A DNA stretch of 64,000 nucleotides from Bacillota bacterium (lineage in GTDB: Bacteria; Bacillota; Clostridia; Christensenellales; SZUA-584), in contig JAEWTL010000085.1 of NCBI GenBank assembly GCA_023459495.1, forward strand, positions 124,001-188,000, read 5' to 3'. How positions within the stretch are numbered: the first letter of the stretch is position 1; each line of letters opens with the position of its first letter. A program made the position numbers and the translations under genes. The notes below the pieces were generated by a model. The model worked only from the letters and a program-made list of their open reading frames with translations. It had not been told where the DNA came from and did no database searches. Shown piece by piece: positions 1 through 7,982 of this stretch.

Positions 1-1605
1 ATCGGAGGCGCGTGGCCATATGCCAACGGCTCGCTCCATATCGGGCATATCGCGTCGCTGCTGCCGGGCGACGTACTGGCGCGGTATTACCGGGCCAAGG
101 GTGACCGCGTATACTACGTTTCGGGCAGCGACTGTCATGGCACGCCCGTGACCCTGCGGGCCGCGCAGGAGGGCAGGACACCGCGTGAGGTAAGCGACGC
201 ATACCACGCGGAGTTCGCGGAGGTGTTTAAAAAGCTCGGCTTCAGCTACGACATGTACGGTAAAACATCGTCGCCGGAGCATATTGCGTTTGTGTGGGAG
301 TTCCACAGCAGGCTGTATTCCAGCCCATACATCATCGAGAAGCGTGCGCCGCAGGCGTATTGCCCAGCCTGCAACAAAACGCTGACCGACCGCTTGGTGA
401 CGGGACAGTGCCCGGTATGCGGCGGCAGCGCACGGGGGGATCAGTGTGACGCGTGCGGTGCGGTTGTCGAGGCTGAACAGCTGATCAGTCCCCGGTGCGC
501 GCAGTGCGGGGGCTTGGTGGAGTTCACGCAGAGCACGCAGCTTTATATCACACTCTCCAAACTGGAAAGCGAACTGCAGGACTATTTGAACAGCCATCCG
601 CAGTGGCGCAAAAACGCTGTCGCTTTCACAAAGCGCTATATCGACGAGGGCCTGCGCGACAGGGCCATCACGCGTGACCTTAATTGGGGCATCGACGTGC
701 CGCGGGCCGGGTACGCAGGCAAGAAGATCTACATCTGGGCGGAAAACGTGCTGGGGTATCTCTCCGCGTGCAGGCAGGCCGCGGCGGCACACGGGCTCAC
801 CCTGCCGGAGGTGTGGAACGATGCGCGGCATTACTATGTGCACGGCAAGGATAACATTCCGTTCCACACGATCATCCTGCCCGCGCTGTTGCTGGCGCAT
901 GGGCAATACGCACATCTGCCGGACGACATCATATCGAGCGAATACCTGACGCTGGAGGGCAGGCGGATATCCACAAGTGGCAACTGGGCAATCTGGGCAA
1001 AGGACATCGCAGACAGGTTTGACCCGGATGCGCTGCGCTTTTTCTTCCTTGCCAACGGCCCGGAAAAGCGGGACACGGATTTCTCATGGCGGGAGTTTGT
1101 GGAGCGCAACAACAGCGAGCTAGTAGGCGCGTACGGCAATTTCGTCAACCGCACGCTGGCCTTTATCGAGAAATATCTGGGTGGGGTAATCCCGGACGGT
1201 ACGCTGGAACCGGAGATTGGATCACGGATATTGGTAGCGTTTGAAGCCGCAGGCGGGTGCATTGAGGAGGGGCGGTTCAAGGATGCGCTGGAGGCTGTGT
1301 TTGACTTGGTGCGGTTTGGCAACCGGTATTATGACGCGGAGCAGCCATGGAGGACGCGCACGGAGGACCTACATCGCTGCGGCAATACGCTGTTCAACTG
1401 CGCTCAGATCGTCTGTAATCTTGCGGTGCTGACCGGTCCGTTCCTGCCGTTCTCTTCGGCCAAGGTGAAACGCTGGCTGGGCCTTGAGGATGCGTGGCAT
1501 CCGCAGTACCGGCCCGCAGGCACCCGTGTGGAGGGGAGCGCTATCCTGTTTGCCCGGCTGGACCCCGGTGTGGCCGGAGAGGAAACAAAAAAGCTGGCGG
1601 GGTAA
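1..1605 (+). CDS. Methionyl-tRNA synthetase paralogue, 5' partial
   Basis: The reading frame is open from base 1, so only about ten codons are missing: the class I signature LHIGH appears within the first 17 codons. The protein is a cytoplasmic class I aminoacyl-tRNA synthetase that charges tRNA(Met). Two zinc knuckles follow (CPAC/CPVC, then CDAC/CAQC), the arrangement of E. coli- and archaeal-type MetRS. The usual KMSKS loop reads RRISTSGNW, a deviating form. There is no C-terminal OB-fold tRNA-binding domain, unlike the second MetRS at 11078-13054. This second type of MetRS is known from some Firmicutes, where it can give tolerance to MetRS inhibitors; whether this copy does so is inference. 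A paralogue with a non-canonical role cannot be excluded. Confidence 0.9.
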   Translation: MGGAWPYANGSLHIGHIASLLPGDVLARYYRAKGDRVYYVSGSDCHGTPVTLRAAQEGRTPREVSDAYHAEFAEVFKKLGFSYDMYGKTSSPEHIAFVWEFHSRLYSSPYIIEKRAPQAYCPACNKTLTDRLVTGQCPVCGGSARGDQCDACGAVVEAEQLISPRCAQCGGLVEFTQSTQLYITLSKLESELQDYLNSHPQWRKNAVAFTKRYIDEGLRDRAITRDLNWGIDVPRAGYAGKKIYIWAENVLGYLSACRQAAAAHGLTLPEVWNDARHYYVHGKDNIPFHTIILPALLLAHGQYAHLPDDIISSEYLTLEGRRISTSGNWAIWAKDIADRFDPDALRFFFLANGPEKRDTDFSWREFVERNNSELVGAYGNFVNRTLAFIEKYLGGVIPDGTLEPEIGSRILVAFEAAGGCIEEGRFKDALEAVFDLVRFGNRYYDAEQPWRTRTEDLHRCGNTLFNCAQIVCNLAVLTGPFLPFSSAKVKRWLGLEDAWHPQYRPAGTRVEGSAILFARLDPGVAGEETKKLAG

Positions 1606-1630
1606 TCCGGCAGCTTTAGCGAAGGTATCT

Positions 1631-1717
1631 CTTGGAGGCTCCGCCTCCAAACCACCGCTCAAGGGCCATAGGCCCTTGAGAATCCCATCTCGCGAAACGC
1701 CTTTCAGGCATTTCGCG
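1631..1717. repeat. Hairpin-chain intergenic repeat, copy 1
   Basis: Three consecutive hairpins lie behind the synthetase: stem TTGGAGGC/GCCTCCAA (1632-1650), stem CTCAAGGGCC/GGCCCTTGAG (1658-1680), and a two-part stem CGCGAAA...TTTCGCG (1691-1717). The same chain with altered but still paired sequence lies at 34868-35016. The paired changes point to selection on structure, in DNA or RNA. It may also end transcription from both sides. Confidence 0.75.
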
Positions 1718-1770
1718 GACATAAGGGTAAAAGGGATAGGGATAATCTTTTGCTAGAGCGGGAATGAGGG

Positions 1771-3222
1771 TCAGCGGCTTTCGTGCCGATCGAGGTAACC
1801 GGCCTGGAATTTAGCAACCATCTCGCGGTTGAGCTTGTACCGTCTGGCGAACAGAAGCGCCAGCGCGAAGCAGATCAGAAAGCCTGCGGGCAGGATCATG
1901 CCGACCTTCAAATATACGCTGGGTGCCTGCACGGTCGCAGAGTCGAAGCCAATGACGTCGAGCAGCGTGCCCACAAAGAACACTGCGAGCGACTGAGAGA
2001 GCTTATACATGAACGTCGCGCAGCCGTAGAACATGCCCTCCTTGCGCGAACCGGACTCGTACGCGTCCTTGTCGATGGTGTCAGAAATCATGGAGTAGGG
2101 CAGGGCGATGCTGCCGCCCATGGAGAAGCCGATCAGCACGGCCAGCGGCAGTACCATCAGGTAGTGGTCACCGATCCAGGTGTGGAGGAGCACGTAGAGA
2201 GCAAACAGTGCCGACACGCCGAGGTTGATATACAGGCAGGCCAGCAGCGCGCGGCGCTTGTCATACTTATTGGCTACCGCCACCCACACGGGCTGGGCCA
2301 GCAATGCGGTTAAAAACAACGCACCGAACACGAACGCGATCTGATGGCTATTGAGGCCGAACGTATAGGAGAACACGTGCATCCCCACCGCGCTCACGAT
2401 GCCCATCGCCATGTTGATGAACAGCAACGCGACGCTGATATTGCGGAAGTCGGACACCTTAAGCGCCTCGGCGACTTCCTTGAAAAGCCCGATGATCGGG
2501 TTGCGTTTTACCTTTTGGGGCGATTCGATGCATCGGTGCTTATAGGTGAGCATCAGACAGGCGGCGGCGCACACCAGCGTGATGATGGAAGCGGTAAGGC
2601 CGAGCCGGGCGTAAGCCTGCGGGTTCATTGTGCCATCCGGGTAAGCGGCCGTGGGCCGAAAGAAGATGGCCATGCCGAGCACGGACGGGAACAGGAACCC
2701 CAAAAAGAAGAAGGCTGTGCGGTACGACTGCACGGCGTTGCGTTCATTGTAGTCGCTGGAAAGCTCCGCGCCGAGCGCGAGGTATGGCGTGGTATATACT
2801 GTGGAGAAGGTTTTAAGCAGAATCAGCAGCACGGCGATCCAGATGGCCTTGACCGTGCCCGCGTCACCGCCGCGCAGCTGCGGGTCCACGCGCCAGATGA
2901 GGAAGTTGACGAGGGCCAGACCGATCGCGCCGATAAAGATGTAAAACAGGCGCCGCCCGAACAGTATTTTGCGGTTGGTATGGTCTGAGATGTAGCCCAT
3001 CACCGGGTCAGTCAGCGCGTCCCATATCGTGCTGGCCGAGATCAGTATACCGGTCAGCGTGCCCGATACGCCGAGTACGCTGGTGCAGTAGAACAGAAAG
3101 AAGCCGGAGAGCAGCTGGAAGGGGATCGCGTAGGAGAGCGTGCCGATGCCATAGCCCAGCTTCACGCCAAAGGGTATCTTATTCTTTTTTGATACAGCAT
3201 GCTGTCTTGTGTTTTGCGCCAT
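1771..3222 (-). CDS. GPH-family (MelB-like) sugar:cation symporter
   Basis: This 483-residue integral membrane protein belongs to the glycoside-pentoside-hexuronide branch of the major facilitator superfamily, which imports a sugar with a cation. About twelve hydrophobic segments are visible. The early DPVMGYISD followed by a basic RKILFGRR loop is the family signature between helices 2 and 3. The start is the ATG at 3222, with an AGGAAACCGGTG stretch upstream. It stands alone, divergent from trmN6, with no sugar hydrolase beside it, so the substrate cannot be named. Length and topology are normal for the family. Confidence 0.85.
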   Translation of the reverse strand: MAQNTRQHAVSKKNKIPFGVKLGYGIGTLSYAIPFQLLSGFFLFYCTSVLGVSGTLTGILISASTIWDALTDPVMGYISDHTNRKILFGRRLFYIFIGAIGLALVNFLIWRVDPQLRGGDAGTVKAIWIAVLLILLKTFSTVYTTPYLALGAELSSDYNERNAVQSYRTAFFFLGFLFPSVLGMAIFFRPTAAYPDGTMNPQAYARLGLTASIITLVCAAACLMLTYKHRCIESPQKVKRNPIIGLFKEVAEALKVSDFRNISVALLFINMAMGIVSAVGMHVFSYTFGLNSHQIAFVFGALFLTALLAQPVWVAVANKYDKRRALLACLYINLGVSALFALYVLLHTWIGDHYLMVLPLAVLIGFSMGGSIALPYSMISDTIDKDAYESGSRKEGMFYGCATFMYKLSQSLAVFFVGTLLDVIGFDSATVQAPSVYLKVGMILPAGFLICFALALLFARRYKLNREMVAKFQAGYLDRHESR

Positions 3223-3381
3223 TTTTCACCGGTTTCCTGATAAATTATTGCCGGACCGAAGCCCGGTTATTATTGTTCTCGGCGCCTTGCCGGACGAGCC
3301 TGCAAAACGATCAATGCAATTATATCATGGCCATTTCTGCCTTAATGTAAATATTACGTGAAAGCGTACGGAGGCAGCGGT

Positions 3382-3409
3382 TTGCTTTGCGGCGGTTTTG
3401 CGGTATAAT
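3382..3409 (+). promoter_or_regulatory. Predicted promoter giving a leaderless trmN6 mRNA
   Basis: TTGCTT (3382-3387), a 16-bp spacer and a perfect TATAAT (3404-3409). Transcription would start at or within two bases of the ATG at 3418. No ribosome binding site fits between, and an in-frame TAA at 3406 excludes an upstream start. Confidence 0.6.
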
Positions 3410-3417
3410 ACGCCCGA

Positions 3418-4170
3418 ATGGATACGAAGCAACCAACTGCCCTGCTGCCGGGGGAAACGCTGGAGGATCTCGGCAACGGGCATACCATCATCCAGCACCA
3501 GGATGTGTTTGCGTTCGGCACGGACGCGGTGCTGCTTGCGCATTTCGCGCAGACGACAGGTGCGGAGCGCGCCGTGGACCTGGGCACAGGCAGCGGCATT
3601 TTGCCCCTGCTGATGTGCGCCCGCAATCCTCAACTGTCCGTCACGGGCATCGAGATTCAACCGCGGCTTGCAGAGATGGCAAAGCGCAGCGTGGAGTTGA
3701 ACCGCCTTGAGAGCCGCGTGAATATTGTCTGCGGGGATTTGAAGGATGCGCCACAACTTATCGGGCGCGGATTGGACTTAGTGGTCGCAAACCCGCCCTA
3801 CGAGCGTATGGGTTCGGGCAAGCCGAGCGGCAAAGCGCATGTGGATATTGCCAAGCGAGAGGTGTACTGCACGCTGGCGGATGTGGTCAATGCGGGGGCG
3901 GCGCTGCTCCGTACGGGCGGGCGGCTTTGTATGATCTGCCGCGCGGAGCGCTTTGCCGAGCTGATGCAGTTTATGCGCGAGGCGCGCGTGGAGCCTAAGC
4001 GTGTCCGGCTGGTCTGTCAGCACGCTGGGGAAGCGCCGAACTTTGTGCTGGCGGAAGGGCGCAGGGGCGCGGGGCCGGGGGTCAGCTTTCTGCCGCAGCT
4101 CGTGGTATATGACCCGAACGGAACGTACACAGAGGAGCTGCGCCATATCTACGGGATCGGAGAGAGATAG
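3418..4170 (+). CDS. trmN6: tRNA1(Val) (adenine37-N6)-methyltransferase, TrmN6/YabB type
   Basis: A 250-residue SAM-dependent N6-adenine methyltransferase of the TrmN6 (YfiC/YabB) family, which methylates A37 of tRNA. The Rossmann SAM motif DLGTGSG lies at residues 54-60 and the catalytic NPPY at 125-128, followed by a basic substrate loop. The N-terminal segment DVFAFGTDAVLLA is typical of the family. The gene lies directly before rsmI (one base apart), as in Bacillus, where yabB precedes rsmI. The start has no Shine-Dalgarno sequence and sits eight bases behind a TATAAT box, so a leaderless transcript is likely. Confidence 0.88.
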   Translation: MDTKQPTALLPGETLEDLGNGHTIIQHQDVFAFGTDAVLLAHFAQTTGAERAVDLGTGSGILPLLMCARNPQLSVTGIEIQPRLAEMAKRSVELNRLESRVNIVCGDLKDAPQLIGRGLDLVVANPPYERMGSGKPSGKAHVDIAKREVYCTLADVVNAGAALLRTGGRLCMICRAERFAELMQFMREARVEPKRVRLVCQHAGEAPNFVLAEGRRGAGPGVSFLPQLVVYDPNGTYTEELRHIYGIGER

Positions 4171-4171
4171 C

Positions 4172-4999
4172 ATGCTGTACATCGTCGCCACCCCCATCGG
4201 CAACATGGAGGACATTACGCTGCGGGCGCTACGGATACTGAAGGAAGTCGATTTTATCGCGGCGGAGGATACGCGCCATACGCGCGCGCTGCTTTCACGT
4301 CACGACATCCATACGAAGCTGGTCAGCTTTCACGAGCACAGCGCGCCGGAGAAGCGGGCGTGGCTGATTGGTGAACTATTGGCCGGGAAGAATATTGCGC
4401 TGGTGTCCGACGCGGGCACGCCGATTATCTCTGACCCCGGCGCGGAGTTAATCGCGGAAGCGGCGGAGGCAGGCGCTGCGATCACCTCACTGCCCGGCGC
4501 GTGTGCGGCCATTACCGCCATGACGCTTTCGGGCTTCGGCGGGCCGTTCACGTTTATCGGGTTCCTGTCAAAAAAATCTGCAGAGGAGCGGAAGCAGATT
4601 GAGCAGGTTAAGGCCAGCGCTCTGCCCTGCATCCTGTATGAGAGCCCGCATCATCTGTCCCCGACGCTGGAAAAGCTGCGTGTTGTGTGCGGAGACGACC
4701 GCCGCGTCGCGGTGGCCAAGGAACTGACCAAGGTCTATGAGCGCGTGGTGCGTGGCGATCTGAAGGCGGCGTGCGAGGCCTTCTCCGGTGAGGTTAAAGG
4801 TGAGTATGTAATCGTTGTGGGCGGTGCAGAGCAGGCGGCGCTGGAAGTAACCGATGAGGCCATCATTGCGCTTCTGAAGCAATATATCAGCGGCGGGATG
4901 ACAAAAAAAGACGCCGCAGCTGCGGCGTCTGAAACTCTGGGTATCCGCAGGAACAGAGCCTACGGACTTTCATCTGATATGTCAGATGGTATTACTTGA
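4172..4999 (+). CDS. rsmI: 16S rRNA (cytidine1402-2'-O)-methyltransferase
   Basis: A 275-residue RsmI (YraL/YabC) of the tetrapyrrole methylase-like SAM fold, which adds the 2'-O-methyl group to C1402 in the ribosomal P site. Family motifs are visible: the N-terminal LYIVATPIGNMEDIT, EDTRHTRALL, and the SDAGTPIISDPG glycine loop. The C-terminal GMTKKDAAAAASETLG helix is the usual small domain. The start ATG at 4172 has GGAGAG seven bases upstream and is coupled to trmN6. The last codons overlap the convergent abrB gene by eight bases, and the C-terminal codons also form abrB's terminator hairpin. Confidence 0.93.
   Translation: MLYIVATPIGNMEDITLRALRILKEVDFIAAEDTRHTRALLSRHDIHTKLVSFHEHSAPEKRAWLIGELLAGKNIALVSDAGTPIISDPGAELIAEAAEAGAAITSLPGACAAITAMTLSGFGGPFTFIGFLSKKSAEERKQIEQVKASALPCILYESPHHLSPTLEKLRVVCGDDRRVAVAKELTKVYERVVRGDLKAACEAFSGEVKGEYVIVVGGAEQAALEVTDEAIIALLKQYISGGMTKKDAAAAASETLGIRRNRAYGLSSDMSDGIT
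4903..4930 (-). terminator. Intrinsic terminator of abrB, inside the rsmI coding sequence
   Basis: A perfect 22-bp palindrome centred on GCCGCAGCTGCGGC (4909-4930) is followed on the minus strand by seven T (4903-4909). It lies about 60 bp beyond the abrB stop. In the plus strand the same bases encode the KKDAAAAAS segment of RsmI. Confidence 0.75.
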
Positions 5000-5228
5000 G
5001 TTTCGCCATGCATTCGGCGCACACCTTGGCGCCTTTGAATTCGGTCACGCCCGTCACGCTGTCACAGAAAATGCAGGCAGGCTGATACTTGCCGAGCACG
5101 ATGTGGCTGTCGTCGACGAAGATTTCAATGGGATCTTTAATGTCAATTCCCATTACGCGGCGCAACTCGATGGGCAGCACAATGCGCCCAAGTGAGTCGA
5201 CCTTCCTTACGATACCTGTTGATTTCAT
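4992..5228 (-). CDS. abrB: AbrB/SpoVT-family transition-state regulator
   Basis: A 78-residue DNA-binding regulator. The swapped-hairpin AbrB N-domain is recognisable from STGIVRKVDSLGRIVLP and ELRRVMGI. A C-terminal part with two CxxC-like pairs (CIFC, CAEC) suggests a small zinc-binding tail, as in clostridial AbrB proteins. Two in-frame ATGs exist. The one at 5228 is preferred because GGGGAG (5238-5243) stands nine bases upstream, whereas it would abut the ATG at 5237. AbrB represses post-exponential and sporulation genes in Bacillus; the same role here is inference. It converges on rsmI, the conserved yabB-rsmI-abrB order. Confidence 0.92.
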   Translation of the reverse strand: MKSTGIVRKVDSLGRIVLPIELRRVMGIDIKDPIEIFVDDSHIVLGKYQPACIFCDSVTGVTEFKGAKVCAECMAKLK

Positions 5229-5271
5229 AGCTTTCATCTCCCCAAATTATTATTTGTTTCCCACATATCAA

Positions 5272-5301
5272 AATATAACAAATATAGCTTCATATTGTCA
5301 A
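5272..5301 (-). promoter_or_regulatory. Predicted sigma-A promoter of abrB
   Basis: On the minus strand a perfect TTGACA (5296-5301), an 18-bp spacer and TATATT (5272-5277), inside an AT-rich tract upstream of abrB. Confidence 0.5.
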
Positions 5302-5399
5302 CCTCCCAAGGCTAAAAAAAGTAAAGATTAATAAATCCGTCACAATTGCATATATATCAATATAAATGCTAGGAAATAAGCCATGAAAGACGGTGAGCT

Positions 5400-5981
5400 A
5401 TGATCCGGTATATTTGGGCGGCGCTGATTGTGATTGGTGTAGTCGTGGGCATTGCCACGGGCAAGGCGCAGGCCATCTCCGACGCTGCCATCACGGGTGC
5501 CAGGGATGCGGCGCTGTTGTGCATCAGTCTCATCGGCGCGTATGCACTGTGGCTGGGCGTGCTGCGCATTGCGCAGGATGCAGGCATGGTGGAGGCGATT
5601 GCAAAGCGGATGCGCGGATTGATCCGGCGGTTGTTTCCCGGCGTACCCAAGGACAGCGCAGCCAATGGATATATCACGCTCAATCTCGTGGCCAACATGC
5701 TCGGCATGGGCAACGCCGCCACGCCTTTTGGCTTAAAAGCGATGAAGGAACTGCAAATACTCAACCCGGACAAGGAACGCGCCTCGCATGCCATGTGCAT
5801 GCTGCTCATCATTAACGCCTCTGCGGTGCAGCTTTTGCCCATGACGGTGATTGCGCTGCGTAGCGCGGCGGGCTCTGCCGCGCCCGCCGAGATCGTCGTG
5901 ACCTCGCTTCTCGCCACATCAGCCAACACGGCGGTCGCCATCGCCACGGCCAAAATTCTTCAGGGGCTGTCCAAAAAATGA
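5400..5981 (+). CDS. spmA: Spore maturation protein A
   Basis: A 193-residue integral membrane protein with the nucleoside-recognition (Gate) fold. SpmA and SpmB act together in dehydration of the spore core in Bacillus. Family signatures include GARDAALLCISLIGAYALW, the PKDSAANGYITLNLVANML helix and GMGNAATPFGLKAMKEL. It overlaps spmB by four bases (ATGA). The ribosome site upstream (GGTGAG) is weak, but the alignment of the N-terminal helix supports the ATG at 5400. It is the first direct sign that the organism forms endospores. Confidence 0.93.
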   Translation: MIRYIWAALIVIGVVVGIATGKAQAISDAAITGARDAALLCISLIGAYALWLGVLRIAQDAGMVEAIAKRMRGLIRRLFPGVPKDSAANGYITLNLVANMLGMGNAATPFGLKAMKELQILNPDKERASHAMCMLLIINASAVQLLPMTVIALRSAAGSAAPAEIVVTSLLATSANTAVAIATAKILQGLSKK

Positions 5982-6511
5982 ATATAGTCACTTATATATC
6001 GGCAGCGTTCGTTCCGGCCTTTATCGCGCTGGTGGTCATTATCGGCGCGGCTAAAAAGGTGAACGTATACGAATCGTTTGTGCAGGGTGCCAAGCAAGGC
6101 TTTACCACCGTGGTGCGTATCCTGCCCTATGTGGTGGGCTTTGTGTTCGCGATTCAGATATTCACCGCCTCGGGCTGCTTCGATTACATTGCCGCTGCGC
6201 TGTCGCCTATATTGAAACCGGTGGGCATTCCGCCCGAGGTGCTGCCATTGGCCCTGATGCAGCCCTTTTCCGGCAGCGCCTCCATTGCGATGCTGACCTC
6301 CATCCTCACCCGCTATGGGCCGGATAGCTTTATCGGCCGCGCGGCCAGCACCATGATGGGCTCCTCCGAGACGATATTTTATACCGTATCCCTGTACTAC
6401 GGCAGCGTAGGTGTCAAAAAGACACGCTATACTATACCTGTGGCATTGATCAGCGCTGTCGCGGGGCTGATCGCGAGCATCCTCGTATGCAGGTTGCTGT
6501 TCCCTTCCTGA
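5978..6511 (+). CDS. spmB: Spore maturation protein B
   Basis: A 177-residue membrane protein, the partner of SpmA, sharing the Gate-domain fold. Recognisable segments are VNVYESFVQGAKQGF, the PILKPVGIPPEVLPLALMQP loop and MMGSSETIFYTVSLYYG. Translation is coupled to spmA by the ATGA overlap. Both genes are needed for normal spore core dehydration and heat resistance in Bacillus and Clostridium. No clear terminator follows; a perfect TGTAAA-N6-TTTACA dyad begins 16 bases after the stop. Confidence 0.93.
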   Translation: MNIVTYISAAFVPAFIALVVIIGAAKKVNVYESFVQGAKQGFTTVVRILPYVVGFVFAIQIFTASGCFDYIAAALSPILKPVGIPPEVLPLALMQPFSGSASIAMLTSILTRYGPDSFIGRAASTMMGSSETIFYTVSLYYGSVGVKKTRYTIPVALISAVAGLIASILVCRLLFPS

Positions 6512-6873
6512 CCCTATTTTCATAAATGTAAAAATGTCTTTACATGAATCCGTTGTCGTTCTGTGCCGAAAACATTGACTTTTTGCAATAAAGTAAAGAA
6601 CATTTAACATATGCGTCTGTATAGCCAAAGTAAAGCACTCCAACCCGGTTATGCCATTCGGACAGGAGCGGGAACGGACTAAGGCATCACTGAAAGGGTC
6701 GAATTTTGTCCGATTAACCAGAAATGTAAAAAAGCCTTGACAATATGCGTTTATTTAGTATATTTTGACGTAAAGAGCGTTTAACATTAAAGAATACAGG
6801 GTAAGATGCCCGCTATAGTTTTATCAATTCCGGTGAATTTTTACCGATAGCAGGGTTGGGGGTAAGCGGCAGG
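6512..6873. other. 362-bp intergenic region with dyad, repeats and promoter
   Basis: No gene is seen. A perfect dyad TGTAAA-N6-TTTACA lies at 6527-6544. An 18-bp motif GTAAAGAACATTTAACAT (6593-6610) recurs with 16 matches at 6770-6787, directly behind the -10 box of the XRE promoter. These are plausible operator sites for the regulator encoded next. Confidence 0.5.
6737..6764 (+). promoter_or_regulatory. Predicted sigma-A promoter of the XRE-alkD pair
   Basis: Perfect TTGACA (6737-6742), 16-bp spacer, TATATT (6759-6764). The transcript would begin around the repeated GTAAAGAGCG motif. Confidence 0.6.
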
Positions 6874-7086
6874 ATGAGGAACAATATCAAGCGTCTGCGG
6901 AAGGCGCGCGGATTCAGGCAGGAGGACATGGCTCAGCTGCTCAGCGTATCGCGGCAAACGATCATTGCCATTGAAAACAACAAATATAACCCGACGCTGG
7001 AGCTGGCCATGAAGATCGCGCGGCTGCTCGAAAAACCGGTGGAGCAGATATTTTTTTCTGACTGGCATATGGACATGCTGGGCTGA
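6874..7086 (+). CDS. Small XRE-family helix-turn-helix regulator
   Basis: A 70-residue DNA-binding protein made of one Cro/C1-type HTH domain. The recognition region QEDMAQLLSVSRQTIIAIE is followed by the typical NNKYNPTLELAMKIARLL segment and a short tail ending in an EQIFF helix. The ATG at 6874 is chosen because the domain starts there; a TTG at 6856 is a less likely alternative. It belongs to the YozG-like group of short single-domain regulators. Its stop lies 11 bases before the alkD-like gene, so the two are probably co-transcribed from the promoter at 6737. Self-regulation through the upstream repeats is inference. Confidence 0.85.
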   Translation: MRNNIKRLRKARGFRQEDMAQLLSVSRQTIIAIENNKYNPTLELAMKIARLLEKPVEQIFFSDWHMDMLG

Positions 7087-7097
7087 AAGACGATTGT

Positions 7098-7754
7098 ATG
7101 AAACAGGATGAAATCAAAGCGGTATTTGAAGCGCTGGGGTCGGCCGCAGACCCGGAGAAAGCGGCCCAAATGTCCGCTTATCTGAAGGGCCAGTTCGCCT
7201 TTCTGGGGATACAGAAGCCTGCACGAGCGGTGCTGACGAAGGACTTTTTGAACCATATCAGGAAGGAACCGGTGGACTGGGAATTTATCGAAGCGTGTTA
7301 TGCAAAACCGCAGCGAGAGTTTCATTACTTTGCCATGGATTACGTGCTGCTGATGAAAAACAAGCTGCTGCCAGATGATATCTTTCGGATCGAATCGCTC
7401 ATCACGCGCAACTCATGGTGGGACACTGTCGATATGTTTAATATTCCTCTGGGCGTCATGTTTCTGAACTATCCACAGACTGGTGAGGTTATAAGACGCT
7501 GGATGACCGGCGAGAATCTGTGGCTCCGGCGCATGTCAATCATATTCCAGCTTCATTTAAAGGAAAGAACAAATACCGCGTTTTTGGCCGAAGCCATAGA
7601 AAGCAATTCAGGTTCCAAAGAATTCTTCATCAATAAGGGCATCGGCTGGGCGCTGCGGGAATACTCCAAGGCCAACGCTGAGTGGGTACGGGAGTTTATC
7701 AAAACGCATAAACTTGTACCCCTCTCCGTGCGGGAAGCAAGCAAATATATCTAA
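7098..7754 (+). CDS. DNA alkylation repair protein, AlkD-like
   Basis: A 218-residue all-helical HEAT-like repeat protein of the AlkC/AlkD family, DNA glycosylases that remove positively charged alkylated purines (3-methyladenine, 7-methylguanine). The signature SWWDTVD spans residues 106-112, placing a Trp and Asp where Bacillus cereus AlkD has its catalytic Trp109 and Asp113. LWLRRMSI (141-148) supplies the expected arginine. The C-terminal GIGWALREYSKANAEWV helix and PLSVREASKYI end are also family-like. It follows the XRE regulator by 11 bases. Confidence 0.9.
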   Translation: MKQDEIKAVFEALGSAADPEKAAQMSAYLKGQFAFLGIQKPARAVLTKDFLNHIRKEPVDWEFIEACYAKPQREFHYFAMDYVLLMKNKLLPDDIFRIESLITRNSWWDTVDMFNIPLGVMFLNYPQTGEVIRRWMTGENLWLRRMSIIFQLHLKERTNTAFLAEAIESNSGSKEFFINKGIGWALREYSKANAEWVREFIKTHKLVPLSVREASKYI

Positions 7755-7982
7755 TACCGCAAAAGACTGAATATCCAGATGAGCAATGCGCATGAAGGCG
7801 CTTTTTTACTGTCCGGCGGTCTGAGTGGAATCGCCCCGAAGCGGAAATATATTTTCGACAATGAATATGAAAATACAAAACATCAAATGATCTTCCTATA
7901 CGGACGAAAAAGCCGCCACGTATAATTGATAATGCGAGGCGGAATGAAATCACCGCACAATTTATCGCTTCAGGAGACGACT

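Noticed and set aside
7784..7807. A GCGC/GCGC hairpin with a T-run behind the alkD-like gene
   Set aside because: The stem is only four base pairs; termination is possible but not supported well enough to list.
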